From: Planctomycetia bacterium
GTDB lineage: Bacteria > Planctomycetota > Planctomycetia > Gemmatales > Gemmataceae
Direction: 5' to 3'
Assembly: GCA_005808665.1 (NCBI GenBank)
Contig: SYLG01000154.1
Location: forward strand, 1-33,718
DNA: 33,718 nucleotides
Position numbers and translations under genes: made by a program. This document shows, one piece after another, positions 16,277 to 24,410 of this stretch. How positions within the stretch are numbered: position 1 is the stretch's first letter; each line of letters starts with the position of its first letter. Under the pieces are notes generated by a model. It made no database searches, was not told the DNA's origin, and saw nothing but the letters and a program-made list of their open reading frames with translations.

Positions 16277-17197
16277 ATGAAAAAAGTTGTCGGCCGCCTG
16301 CTACGCCTTATCGGGTTAAACCCTCTATTGGAAAAATGCCACAACGAGTCGTGGCGGTGGCAAACAGGAAGCCTCTGGGTGCCCCCCGGACACTATTATT
16401 CCCCCCTTTTTCATCGCAAAAATCTTGCTGAAGAGGCGGCCCAACTCGCAAAAGAGGTTCCAAGACACCTTCCCCATATTTCCCTGGACGAAAACCGGTT
16501 ACTGGCCAACCTGTGTTCCATGGATCTTGCCGGAAGGCCCGTCGGGTTTCCCCGCCAACCCGATCCTTTATGGCGTTACCATGCGGAAAATGGTTCCTAC
16601 CCGGATAACGATGCTGCCTGTCTTGCGGGGATGGCCCGCATTTTCCGACCCAAACGGATCCTCGAAGTGGGATGCGGGTTTTCTTCCGCCCTTGCCTTTG
16701 ACCTTAACGATTTCGAGTGGAACCACTCCATTGACCTTTGCTTTGTCGATCCGGATCCCGGTCGGATGTTATCATTATTGAGAGAAGGAGATAAAAAGGA
16801 TCTGAAACTGCACCGTAAAAGGCTCCAGGATACGGACCCAAATCTCTTTCAAACGCTCGAGGCGGGAGATTTCCTCATCATCGATTCCACCCATGTTGCC
16901 AAGACAGGATCCGATGTGAATTACCTTTTCTTCGAGATCTTTCCCCGGCTTGCTCCGGGGGTTTTGGTTCACATCCATGACATCTTTTGGCCCTTTGAAT
17001 ATCCCGTTTCCTGGCTGGAGGAAGGGCGGTCCTGGAACGAGACCTATTTCCTGCGGGCCTTCCTCATGCACAACAAGGAATGGTCGATTGAAATGTGTAA
17101 CACCTGGCTCATGCGCTTCTACCCGGAAGCCCTCAAGGAGTCGATGCCCGGGATCAGCCTGGAAGGGGCGAGCCTTTGGCTTTGCAAAACCCAATAG
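16277..17197 (+). CDS. Class I SAM-dependent methyltransferase-like protein, last gene of the synthase operon
   Basis: A 306-residue protein with a Rossmann methyltransferase core. SAM motif I is ILEVGCGFS (residues 128-136), followed by an acidic strand end CFVDPDP (155-161), the DFLIIDSTHV strand (198-207) and HIHDIF (232-237). The layout resembles the Methyltransf_24 group, which acts on sugars and small molecules; the substrate cannot be read from sequence. About 110 residues precede the core, and there is no signal peptide or membrane segment. ATG 16277 has a strong ribosome binding site (GGGAGGA, 16267-16273) and lies 25 bases after the synthase stop on the same strand, so it is probably co-transcribed. 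This suggests, but does not prove, that it methylates the lipid product or a head group. Confidence 0.8.
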   Translation: MKKVVGRLLRLIGLNPLLEKCHNESWRWQTGSLWVPPGHYYSPLFHRKNLAEEAAQLAKEVPRHLPHISLDENRLLANLCSMDLAGRPVGFPRQPDPLWRYHAENGSYPDNDAACLAGMARIFRPKRILEVGCGFSSALAFDLNDFEWNHSIDLCFVDPDPGRMLSLLREGDKKDLKLHRKRLQDTDPNLFQTLEAGDFLIIDSTHVAKTGSDVNYLFFEIFPRLAPGVLVHIHDIFWPFEYPVSWLEEGRSWNETYFLRAFLMHNKEWSIEMCNTWLMRFYPEALKESMPGISLEGASLWLCKTQ

Positions 17198-17301
17198 CCT
17201 CTCATTCCTTCCATTCCCCCCTGTTTTCTAGGCAGACGCCCAAATTCCCGTCACCACCCTTGATTTCCCGGAACAAGGGCTCAAAATAAAAGGATACTCC
17301 T

Positions 17302-17384
17302 GCCGGAGTGGCGGAATGGCAGACGCGCCAGCTTGAGGGGCTGGTTTCTGTATAGAAGTGCAGGTTCAAGTCCTGTCTCCGGCA
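17302..17384 (+). tRNA. tRNA-Leu, anticodon GAG
   Basis: The acceptor stem GCCGGAG (17302-17308) pairs with CTCCGGC (17377-17383). The anticodon arm CCAGC/GCTGG (17328-17332 and 17340-17344) encloses the loop TTGAGGG, with anticodon GAG at 17335-17337. The long variable arm (class II) and the T-loop TTCAAGT (17365-17371, stem closed with one G-U pair) fit tRNA-Leu. It reads CUC and CUU. The 3' CCA is not encoded; the genomic bases after the discriminator A are CTT. Confidence 0.96.
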
Positions 17385-17399
17385 CTTGAAAACCCATGG

Positions 17400-17425
17400 C
17401 GCGGACCCAAGTTGGTCCGCGTTTT
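17400..17425 (+). terminator. Rho-independent terminator after tRNA-Leu
   Basis: An 8-bp perfect stem CGCGGACC / GGTCCGCG (17400-17407 and 17414-17421) with a six-base loop is followed by TTTT. It sits 15 bases after the tRNA and before the ATG at 17443, so it ends the tRNA transcript. It also argues against the TTG at 17386 as the start of the next gene. Confidence 0.8.
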
Positions 17426-17442
17426 GCGTTTGGGGAAATCCT

Positions 17443-18429
17443 ATGGCTTCCTACTCTTCAACCGGCAAGCGAATCCTTCCCCTGCCGGAAACCCTGATTC
17501 GGCCCAAACGCTCCATCCATGCCATTGTTGCCGCCCTTTTGCCTTGGACCCCCTCGGGAATCCAATGGGATTCTTATCTAACCCGTCTCGAAAATATCGT
17601 GGGTTTGGGAATGGTCCCCGCCATCAACATGGACACCGGCCATGCAAACCTTTTAACAAAGGAACAGCGAACCGAAATCCTTGCCAGGGTTAGCAACCAC
17701 CTCAGGGGCGTTTCCTTTGTTGCGGGTGCCTACCTCGGTGATGCTCCCGGCCAACCATTTGACCCGGGTGCTTATGGCCGGGAGATGGAGGAGATTCAAA
17801 ACCATGGTGGCCTGCCCATTCTGTTTCCAAGCCACGGCATGGGATCACTTTTGGGTGAGAACCTCATTTGGGCCCATGAAACCTTGGCCCAATATGCGGA
17901 TGCGTTTTACGGATTTGAGCTATCCTCCGCATTCGTTCCGTTTGGCCGAATCTTTACACTCTCCGAATTCGGGGGACTCCTTGCCATCAAGGCCTTAAAA
18001 GGCATCAAACATTCCTCCCTTTCCCGCATTCCTGAATGGGAAAGGCTGGTTCTTTGCAATGAAATGCGTCCCGATTTCAAACTGTTCACAGGCAATGACC
18101 TTGCCATAGACATGGTCATCTACGGCAGTGACTATCTCCTCGGTTTGGCTGCGTTTGCGCCCGATTTGTTCGCCCTTAGGGATCGGTGGTGGCTGGTGGG
18201 GGATCCCCGTTTTTATGAATTGAACGATGCCCTCCAGGCCTTGGGAGCCTTCGCTTTTCGCGATCCCATCCCCGCCTACAAACACTCGGCCATCCAGTTT
18301 TGGCGTGTTAGGGGCTGGCTTCATGATGATCGCCCGGCACCCGGAGCCCTGGCTCGGCCCGAATCCGACCTGTTGATCCTGGCCAGGTTTTGGGATCGCC
18401 TTGCCCCCTTCACCGGGTTTTGTTCATGA
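17443..18429 (+). CDS. DapA-like (dihydrodipicolinate synthase family) TIM-barrel protein
   Basis: A 328-residue protein resembling the class I lyase superfamily of dihydrodipicolinate synthase and N-acetylneuraminate lyase. The N-terminal WDSYLTRLENIVGLGMVPAI segment matches the first barrel strand, GVSFVAGAYLGDAPG (around residues 84-98) sits where the GxxGE loop falls, and GIKHSSL (Lys189) fits the Schiff-base lysine. The usual active-site tyrosine of the YYxxP motif is not evident; the equivalent stretch reads LSSAFVPFGRIF. Substrate is therefore unknown, and lysine biosynthesis is unlikely. I chose ATG 17443: the upstream in-frame TTG (17386) would place the tRNA terminator inside the gene. 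Its TGA overlaps the ATG of the flavoprotein gene, so the two are coupled. Confidence 0.72.
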   Translation: MASYSSTGKRILPLPETLIRPKRSIHAIVAALLPWTPSGIQWDSYLTRLENIVGLGMVPAINMDTGHANLLTKEQRTEILARVSNHLRGVSFVAGAYLGDAPGQPFDPGAYGREMEEIQNHGGLPILFPSHGMGSLLGENLIWAHETLAQYADAFYGFELSSAFVPFGRIFTLSEFGGLLAIKALKGIKHSSLSRIPEWERLVLCNEMRPDFKLFTGNDLAIDMVIYGSDYLLGLAAFAPDLFALRDRWWLVGDPRFYELNDALQALGAFAFRDPIPAYKHSAIQFWRVRGWLHDDRPAPGALARPESDLLILARFWDRLAPFTGFCS

Positions 18430-19880
18430 GCGAATACCGCAGCATGGCAACGATCAAGTTGGCCGCAGACCTGCAGAAACGCCTTGTTTGCCCCGAGTTT
18501 GTCCACCACCAGGGATGGGTTCAGATCCCTACCGTACCCGACCAGGCGGATCCAAAGGGTATTCTCGGCAAGGCGTTTACTCATGATGGCAATCCGATAG
18601 GTAACCGCTTTGCCGTACTCCCCATGGAGGGTTGGGATGCAACCACCGAGGGCAAGCCCACGGACTTGACCAAAAGGCGTTGGCACCGGTTTGGTTCCTC
18701 CGGGGCGAAGCTCATTTGGGGCACCGAGGCGGTTGCGGTCAGGCACGATGGGCGTGCCAACCCCAACCAATTGCTCCTGAACGAAACCAACTTGTCCCCT
18801 ATTGCAGATCTTAAAAAGGATATGGTGGAGGGGCATAGGACCGCATTTGGCACATCATCTGACCTGGTGGTGGGATTGCAGCTCACCCATTCGGGCCGTT
18901 TTTCCCGACCCAATCGGAAAGACCACTTTGAACCCCTCTGTGTTGTGGAAAATCCCCTTCTCGACGGGCGGTACAACATCCAAAGTTCCGAATTCATGGC
19001 CACGGACGATGAACTCGATCGGCTCATTGAGGATTTCATCCGGGCCTCTGTCCGGGCCCAAAAAGCGGGCTTTGATTTCGTTGATGTCAAGCACTGCCAC
19101 GGTTATCTGGGCCACGAAATGCTCTCGGCAAGGCATCGTCCGGGAAGGTTTGGTGGGTCGCTTGAAAACCGGATGCGCTTTCTCCGGGAAATCGTGGCAG
19201 GGATTAAAGCCAAGGCACCTGGCTTGGGCATCGGGGTAAGGCTAAGCATTTTTGATTCAATTCCCTTTAAGCCAGGCGCCAATCAAATTGGCATTCCCGA
19301 GGGGCAACCTCGGGATTATGATTTGGCATTTGGGCCAATTGATCCCGATTATGGCATCGACCTTACCGAAACGGTCGCATTCCTCCAGGCATGTCTAGAC
19401 ATGGGGATCCGGTTGATTTGTACCACAGCAGGAAATCCCTATTCCACCCCTCATCTTCAACGCCCGGCCCAATTTCCCCCCACGGACGGCTACCTGCCAC
19501 CGGAAGATCCCTGCATCGGGGTGACCAGGCAAATATTGGCTACGGCAAGTCTCAAACAGCACTTTCCGGAAATGCTGTTTGTCGGATCGGGATACTCCTT
19601 TCTTCAGGACTGGCTACCCCAGGTGGCTCAAACAATCGTCGAGGCAAACATGGTGGATATGGTTGGGTTGGGCCGGATGATTCTTGCCTACCCTGACCTT
19701 CCTGCGGATTTTCTTGGGGGTAAAGGCCTTGATAAAAAGCGCATTTGCCGCACTTTTTCGGACTGCACCACAGGCCCTCGGAAGGGAATGATTTCGGGCT
19801 GTTTTCCGCTCGATCCGTTTTACAAGGTCATGCCGGAGGCGGAAATCGTCCGCTCCTATCGGTCACAAGTGGGACACTAG
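18426..19880 (+). CDS. NADH:flavin oxidoreductase, Old Yellow Enzyme family
   Basis: A 484-residue FMN-binding TIM-barrel protein. OYE-type motifs are clear: NRFAVLPMEGWDA near residue 60, LTHSGRFSRP near 155, DFVDVKHCHGYLGHEMLS around 217-234 followed by FGGSLENRMRFLREIV, and GLGRMILAYPD near the end. The family reduces activated C=C bonds or oxidises amines with NAD(P)H. The protein is longer than classic OYEs (about 350-400) and ends with a cysteine-bearing stretch (CRTFSDCTTGPRKG, then SGC) reminiscent of, but not identical to, the Fe-S cluster region of 2,4-dienoyl-CoA reductase types. No Rossmann NAD domain follows, so it is not a full dienoyl-CoA reductase. The start is set by the ATGA overlap with the DapA-like gene, which suggests both enzymes act in one catabolic route; the substrate is unknown. 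Confidence 0.82.
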   Translation: MSEYRSMATIKLAADLQKRLVCPEFVHHQGWVQIPTVPDQADPKGILGKAFTHDGNPIGNRFAVLPMEGWDATTEGKPTDLTKRRWHRFGSSGAKLIWGTEAVAVRHDGRANPNQLLLNETNLSPIADLKKDMVEGHRTAFGTSSDLVVGLQLTHSGRFSRPNRKDHFEPLCVVENPLLDGRYNIQSSEFMATDDELDRLIEDFIRASVRAQKAGFDFVDVKHCHGYLGHEMLSARHRPGRFGGSLENRMRFLREIVAGIKAKAPGLGIGVRLSIFDSIPFKPGANQIGIPEGQPRDYDLAFGPIDPDYGIDLTETVAFLQACLDMGIRLICTTAGNPYSTPHLQRPAQFPPTDGYLPPEDPCIGVTRQILATASLKQHFPEMLFVGSGYSFLQDWLPQVAQTIVEANMVDMVGLGRMILAYPDLPADFLGGKGLDKKRICRTFSDCTTGPRKGMISGCFPLDPFYKVMPEAEIVRSYRSQVGH

Positions 19881-20243
19881 TCCAGGTCTCAAATAAATTG
19901 ATTTTCAACAATTTTTTGGCCTGGATTGAACCAGGGTTGTGGATTTTTCCCGTTAATTGGGAGTATGGCGAGTTCAAAACGGCATTGAATACCGACTCTG
20001 TTTCCTGATATTGGCACTACTTGTCCGAATTAATACATGGGAGTATCCAATTGCTCGCTGGACCCATGGTGGGTTTTAAACGATCTGCGCCGGTTTGAAC
20101 GGTTGAAAACCATTGGGAAATCAGCGGCAAGGGTGTTCACCTTCACCAGAAAAAGGGGATTTGTAGTCCCGATTTTTGAAGCCTGTTTTGACTTTTTCCC
20201 TGCAAAAAACACGGTTTTCATGGTCCCAACTGCGTAACTTGGG
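19881..20243. other. Convergent intergenic region
   Basis: About 360 bases between two genes that converge. Two weak hairpins could serve as terminators: CCTGG/CCAGG (19920-19935, loop ATTGAA) for the plus strand and CCCAA/TTGGG (20224-20242) close to the end of the minus-strand operon. Neither has a good T-tract. A 66-codon plus-strand frame at 20037-20237 has no recognisable domain and I do not call it. Confidence 0.4.
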
Positions 20244-21545
20244 CTAGAGGGCACCCATGCCAAAGAATACATTCTTTTTGAGGAAGTGATACATGGGGCT
20301 GGCTTCGGGAATCTCGCGACCCGGCAGATGTTGGCTTGACCTTGGTTGGATGGACGCCAATTCCGCAAACATGTCCCGGCTGGAATAGTCAACGGCCCCA
20401 TGATCCCTGATATAGTCATGGAGCTCCTGGGGCTGTTCGAGGATGACGCATCCTTTGGTTCGACATTTGACGAATTCGCCAAATTCCCCCAGATATTTCG
20501 ACTCTCCAATGGTCTTTACCAGATCGCCTCCATTGTCGGAAACCTTGTCGGTGGCAAACGAAAGGGGTGGGCAGATCTCGATGCTCCCTTGGGGGCCGAT
20601 GTGAAATCCCATCCCCATTGCGGCAGGACAGAAGGCCTCGCCCGTGGCGGTCCAATAACTGTCAATGATCAGGATAGGTTGGCGTTGGCGGAGGGCTACC
20701 AACCGCCCCCTGGCCTCGACCAGTTGATCGGGGCTAAGGCAATACTCGGGATGGGGATCTTCGCCCACCGGCCGATAAAAGTAGTACCAAATGTACATGA
20801 CCCCCTTTTTGATAAGCTCCTTCAGATATTCCTCGGTTAGGACCTCATGGATGTTTTTGCTGGTAATGGTGCAGGCGATGCCAAAGAGGATGCCGCGTTT
20901 TTTGAGCCGTTCCATTCCCTGAAAGGCCGAATCATGAACGCCCTCGCCACGGCGTTGATCATTGCTTTCCTTGAGACCGTCGATCGAAATGAGCGGAGTT
21001 ACATTCCCCAGTTTTAGCAGGCGGTCCGCATTCCTTTCGGTAAAGAGCATGCCGTTTGTTATGGTTTGGAAATAACAATCCGGGTGCCTTTCCATGGCCT
21101 CCCAGATTCCCTTGTACATATAAGGTTCACCCCCCAAAAGGGTGTAGTAATGGGCCCTCATTCGCTTGCCCGATTCGATGATGGCATCGAGTTCACCGGG
21201 GGGCATATGGTGTGCCGTGCCTTCCTTCTCCACCCAGCATCCGTGACACCTTAGGTTGCAGGTGTTGGTCAGGGCGATGAACATGAATGGGGGATACAGT
21301 TTTTTGCGCTTGAGCCTTTGGCGATAGGCCTCTACCGCAAGGAACCCTTTGCCTGCATAAAGCCATGCTGCTTTGGCAAGAATGCGGGGGTTGAGTTCCC
21401 TGACCGCACGAAGGGCCAGACCCGATGCGACCTTGGTGTCGGCCAAATAGGCTAAAAGACCCTGGTAGGACGAAATCGGCTCGGGCACAATGACCGGTTC
21501 CGTGACTGCGGGGCGTGGCTTGGGTAAAGTAATGGTGGTGGACAT
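20244..21545 (-). CDS. Radical SAM enzyme of unknown function, last gene of the minus-strand operon
   Basis: A 433-residue radical SAM protein. The 4Fe-4S motif is CNLRCHGC (Cys96, Cys100, Cys103), preceded by the strand FMFIALTNT. The GGEP glycine motif (YYTLLGGEPYMYKG), the TNGML strand and the ISIDGL strand follow in the expected order. A C-terminal part with several cysteines (FCPAAMG, IEICPPL, KCRTKGCVI) could bind an auxiliary cluster, as in SPASM-type enzymes, though spacing does not match exactly. It resembles hopanoid- and peptide-modifying radical SAM enzymes only generally. ATG 21545 has AGGAA upstream and lies 21 bases after the ferredoxin gene stop. Context with a lipoyl carrier, a ferredoxin and a second radical SAM protein suggests one pathway; the reaction is unknown. 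Confidence 0.85.
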   Translation of the reverse strand: MSTTITLPKPRPAVTEPVIVPEPISSYQGLLAYLADTKVASGLALRAVRELNPRILAKAAWLYAGKGFLAVEAYRQRLKRKKLYPPFMFIALTNTCNLRCHGCWVEKEGTAHHMPPGELDAIIESGKRMRAHYYTLLGGEPYMYKGIWEAMERHPDCYFQTITNGMLFTERNADRLLKLGNVTPLISIDGLKESNDQRRGEGVHDSAFQGMERLKKRGILFGIACTITSKNIHEVLTEEYLKELIKKGVMYIWYYFYRPVGEDPHPEYCLSPDQLVEARGRLVALRQRQPILIIDSYWTATGEAFCPAAMGMGFHIGPQGSIEICPPLSFATDKVSDNGGDLVKTIGESKYLGEFGEFVKCRTKGCVILEQPQELHDYIRDHGAVDYSSRDMFAELASIQPRSSQHLPGREIPEASPMYHFLKKNVFFGMGAL

Positions 21546-21566
21546 GGTGGCAATGGTTCCTGTGAA

Positions 21567-22595
21567 TTAAATGTCCAAACTGTCGAGGGTATCGAGTAAA
21601 CCATCAAGGTCGTCTTTGGGCCCGGCAGGTTTTTCGGCATGCCGCCGTTTCACCGCAACGGTTTGGCCAACGGCCTCGCGCCCATCCCGGACCAGTTCCC
21701 TGTCCCGTTCCTTGGCGGCAACAACCATGGCATCCTCTCCGCCAAAGAGCTTTGACAAGTCGATCTTGAGACCACTAATGTTTCCCACCGGAGCGCCTGC
21801 GATTGCGGGACTTTTGTAATCGGGAAAGATGATTGCCTGTTCCGGGCAGACCCGGCTACAGGCAGGGCACCCCTTCTTGCAACTGTCCTGGTTCTCGACA
21901 AGAATGCGATCAAGGCCATCCACCCCGTAGACCCCGAACAGGCAAAAATCGAGGCACTCGAGGCAATTGGTACAGCGGGAATAATCGATGACTGGGTACC
22001 ACCTGCGCCCGGGAGTTTCCAAAAGACTTTCCGGGGTATACGAGGGTGCCGGTTTTTGGGTAGGCAGGCCCAAAGAGATTACCGCCACAGGCTGGTTTGT
22101 CTGTTTTTGGGCAAGGCGAGCCTTTCGCAAAAGGGCCGCCTCGGCGGAAATCCGCCGGATTTCCTCCAAATAAACCTGATGCCCCGCATGATCCCTAAGG
22201 TCCAGGCACCAAATGGTTCGTTTGGGGCCTTCCAAGGCCGATCCAATTCCGGGAGCCTTTACGGCCTGATCTTCCTTTTCGTCCTCGTCCTCGTCCTTCG
22301 GAACAACGGGATGGAGCGGGCTTTGCCCCTCGGTTCCGGCAATACCATCCCGATCCAGCAACCAATAGGCAGCCCGTGGAAAGAGCCACGCCAAAACAAC
22401 CATATCGCCCGGAACGGATTCGAGGAAAAGCCGCCCGGTATGATCGGGGCCAAGGTCATAAAGGTGGGGAACGATGGAAAGCTCAATGCCAGGTTCCAAA
22501 AGGAGGCTTGCCGCCAGATTTTCTTCGAGGGCGCGTTTGGCAGGATTTTTCCCGGGGGCTTGGGAAATGACAACTGTGATTTTTCCGCTGCTCAT
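21567..22595 (-). CDS. Ferredoxin-like protein with two Fe-S motifs and an N-terminal domain of unknown function
   Basis: A 342-residue protein. Two cysteine clusters lie at residues 208-218 (C-x2-C-x2-C-x3-C; Cys208, 211, 214, 218) and 239-250 (C-x3-C-x2-C-x3-C; Cys239, 243, 246, 250), giving a 2[4Fe-4S] ferredoxin-type module. About 200 residues precede it: a start like a Rossmann or flavodoxin strand (KITVVISQAPGKNPAKRALEEN), then a very acidic linker (residues 100-109). A charged tail ends in DDLDGLLDTLDSLDI. The electron carrier role is likely; I do not recognise the N-terminal domain. It starts in an ATGA overlap with the upstream lipoyl-carrier gene, so the two products are made together. 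It is the natural electron donor for the two radical SAM enzymes in the operon (inference). Confidence 0.85.
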   Translation of the reverse strand: MSSGKITVVISQAPGKNPAKRALEENLAASLLLEPGIELSIVPHLYDLGPDHTGRLFLESVPGDMVVLAWLFPRAAYWLLDRDGIAGTEGQSPLHPVVPKDEDEDEKEDQAVKAPGIGSALEGPKRTIWCLDLRDHAGHQVYLEEIRRISAEAALLRKARLAQKQTNQPVAVISLGLPTQKPAPSYTPESLLETPGRRWYPVIDYSRCTNCLECLDFCLFGVYGVDGLDRILVENQDSCKKGCPACSRVCPEQAIIFPDYKSPAIAGAPVGNISGLKIDLSKLFGGEDAMVVAAKERDRELVRDGREAVGQTVAVKRRHAEKPAGPKDDLDGLLDTLDSLDI

Positions 22596-23065
22596 GAGTC
22601 ATCATCCTCTATCTGATTCATCTTCCCCTTGAGCATGGCTTGGGTTTTATCCCAATTGGCCGTGAGGAATTGAAGGTAATCCCCGGCATTCATGAATTCC
22701 AGGGCAGGAGTCTCCAAGTCGAACAGCCACCCATTACCATAGCCGTCGGTGTTGATTGCAGAAGGGTCATTCAGAAGGAGCGGGTTGAATCGTGTCAATG
22801 TTCCCGCCGAAGGAGTGTATAGGGCAGACTCGGCTTTGGAGGTTTCAATATGCCCGATCTCTTGCGAGGCATCCACAATGTCACCCTCGGAGATGTGCCA
22901 TTCCAGAAAATAGACATCCTTCATGAGGAGAATGGCATAGTGGGTAAAACCCAGCCGCCATTGGCCTCCCTCGGCTCGTGCCCACATATGATTGCGGGCG
23001 TAAAAGAGATCACCTGGCAATCGAGCCGGGATCTTACCCATGGTAAACCACAAATCTTCGGACAT
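22592..23065 (-). CDS. GcvH-like lipoyl carrier protein
   Basis: A 157-residue protein with the glycine cleavage H-protein fold. WRLGFTHYAILLMKDVYFLE matches the H-protein core. EGDIV and the lipoylation loop GHIETSKAESALYTP follow, with Lys77 in the position of the lipoyl-lysine. The C-terminus (GNGWLFDLE, then a helix) also fits. It is longer than a typical H-protein (about 125-130), with ~20 extra residues at each end. I chose ATG 23065 (MSEDLWFTMG): an earlier in-frame start at 23134 would overlap the HemW-like gene, whereas this one begins seven bases after that gene's stop. No glycine cleavage P- or T-protein gene is nearby, so it probably has a separate job as a lipoyl carrier for the neighbouring radical SAM and ferredoxin proteins, comparable in concept to the LbpA carriers of sulfur oxidation. 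Confidence 0.85.
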   Translation of the reverse strand: MSEDLWFTMGKIPARLPGDLFYARNHMWARAEGGQWRLGFTHYAILLMKDVYFLEWHISEGDIVDASQEIGHIETSKAESALYTPSAGTLTRFNPLLLNDPSAINTDGYGNGWLFDLETPALEFMNAGDYLQFLTANWDKTQAMLKGKMNQIEDDDS

Positions 23066-23072
23066 GAGAGGT

Positions 23073-24410
23073 TTAGGTGTACCTTGTATAGTTTTTGTGT
23101 TCGGGAAGGAACAGTTCCGGTAACCAACGATCAATCTGGATCAGCCCCTCCCGTGACAGGATGAAATCATTCCCCAGGAGGTTGCCAAGGCCGCGTCTTT
23201 CCCATTCCTGAAAAGTGGAGCCAAACTCCCGGGCGGGAATTTTGCCATGCCTTTCCTGAAACTCTTTACCCGATAACCGTCCCTTTTTGAGCAACAGAAT
23301 CGATTCGCGGACAAATTGTTCCTGGCCCGACAGGGAATAAGCCCTTGCCCAGGGTGCCTGGTTTTGGCTTATCGATTGGGTATAGGTCTCCCAAGCGTCC
23401 AGGTTTTGAACATGAATGCCACCCAGGTGGCCAAAACTGGCGACCCCTGTCCCCATCATGTCCGCCCCCTGCCAAAGGGCATCGCGATAAACGAATTGGG
23501 TCGATTTGGGATCTTTGACCACCGTTGTTGCACTTGTTACCGTGTATCCTGCTTTTTCAAACCGGTCAAAACACTCCGCCATCCAGCGGCGCTTGGTTGG
23601 CCAGTCTGCAACCCCCACCGTGTCAGGCTGGTCCTGCCCTACCAGACGCAACTCTTTGGAATAGACCGTGTTGAAGGGCAATTCCATCTGGTATACGGTG
23701 AGGCTATCGGGAGCCAAAGCAAGGGCTTTGTCGATGCAGTGGCTCCAATTGACATCCGTTTCGCCCACCATTCCCGCAATCAAGTCGATGTTGATCTGGG
23801 GAAACCCCAAATCCCGGGCCCAACCATAGGCCCTGACAATCTCTTCGCTTAAATGAGCCCGACCGTTGGACAAAAGGATCTCATCGGAAAAGTTTTCGAT
23901 ACCCAGGCTCAGCCTGGTAATCCCCATATCCCGAAGGGCCTCGAGTTTGTGTTGCTGAAGGGTGCCTGGTTCACACTCAAAGGTGATTTCCTCGGCTTTA
24001 TCCCATGAGAAAAGGGGTTTGATTCGGTCCACAAGACTACGAATCTGATTTACCGAAAGAAACGAGGGAGTTCCGCCCCCAAAGTAGACAAACTTGAGGG
24101 GACGATGGGCGAGATAGGGGTAAGAGGAGAGGATTTGAATTTCGCGGACCAGGGAGTCGAGATAGAATTCGATATCACGGGCATTTTTGTCGGTGTAGAC
24201 CCGGAAATAGCAAAACTTGCATCGTTTCCGGCAAAAAGGAATGTGAAGGTAGAGCCCCAAGGGACGATCGATGGGGGCCGATTGAAGGCAAAGGTTTTCG
24301 ACCTGTCCTATGGTCGTTTTGTTCCAAAAGGAAAAAGGGGGGTAATTGGCGACGAAATAATTCCCAAGCCCCGTCTTTTCCTGATGGTTTGAATCTGCGG
24401 CGGGGATCAT
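23073..24410 (-). CDS. HemW/HemN-like radical SAM protein, first gene of the minus-strand operon
   Basis: A 445-residue protein of the coproporphyrinogen dehydrogenase-like radical SAM group. LYLHIPFCRKRCKFCYF carries the cluster cysteines (Cys60, Cys64, Cys67), and FGGGTPSFL (residues 110-118) is the GGGTP motif for SAM. FECEPGTL, RLSLGIENFSDEIL and NIDLIAGMVGET follow in the family order, and the C-terminus (VRESILLLKKGRLSGKEFQERHG) matches the HemN_C region. HemW proteins are haem chaperones and HemN oxidises coproporphyrinogen III. Clustering with a lipoyl carrier and a second radical SAM enzyme points to a specialised paralogue rather than haem synthesis. ATG 24410 is the first start in the frame; about 40 residues precede the core. 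Confidence 0.85.
   Translation of the reverse strand: MIPAADSNHQEKTGLGNYFVANYPPFSFWNKTTIGQVENLCLQSAPIDRPLGLYLHIPFCRKRCKFCYFRVYTDKNARDIEFYLDSLVREIQILSSYPYLAHRPLKFVYFGGGTPSFLSVNQIRSLVDRIKPLFSWDKAEEITFECEPGTLQQHKLEALRDMGITRLSLGIENFSDEILLSNGRAHLSEEIVRAYGWARDLGFPQINIDLIAGMVGETDVNWSHCIDKALALAPDSLTVYQMELPFNTVYSKELRLVGQDQPDTVGVADWPTKRRWMAECFDRFEKAGYTVTSATTVVKDPKSTQFVYRDALWQGADMMGTGVASFGHLGGIHVQNLDAWETYTQSISQNQAPWARAYSLSGQEQFVRESILLLKKGRLSGKEFQERHGKIPAREFGSTFQEWERRGLGNLLGNDFILSREGLIQIDRWLPELFLPEHKNYTRYT

Noticed and set aside
20037-20237. 66-codon plus-strand frame in the convergent gap
   Set aside because: No clear ribosome binding site or domain; it lies between two converging genes where terminators are expected.
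22056-22616. 186-codon plus-strand frame
   Set aside because: It is antisense to the ferredoxin-like gene, whose cysteine motifs and overlap with the lipoyl carrier show it is the real gene.
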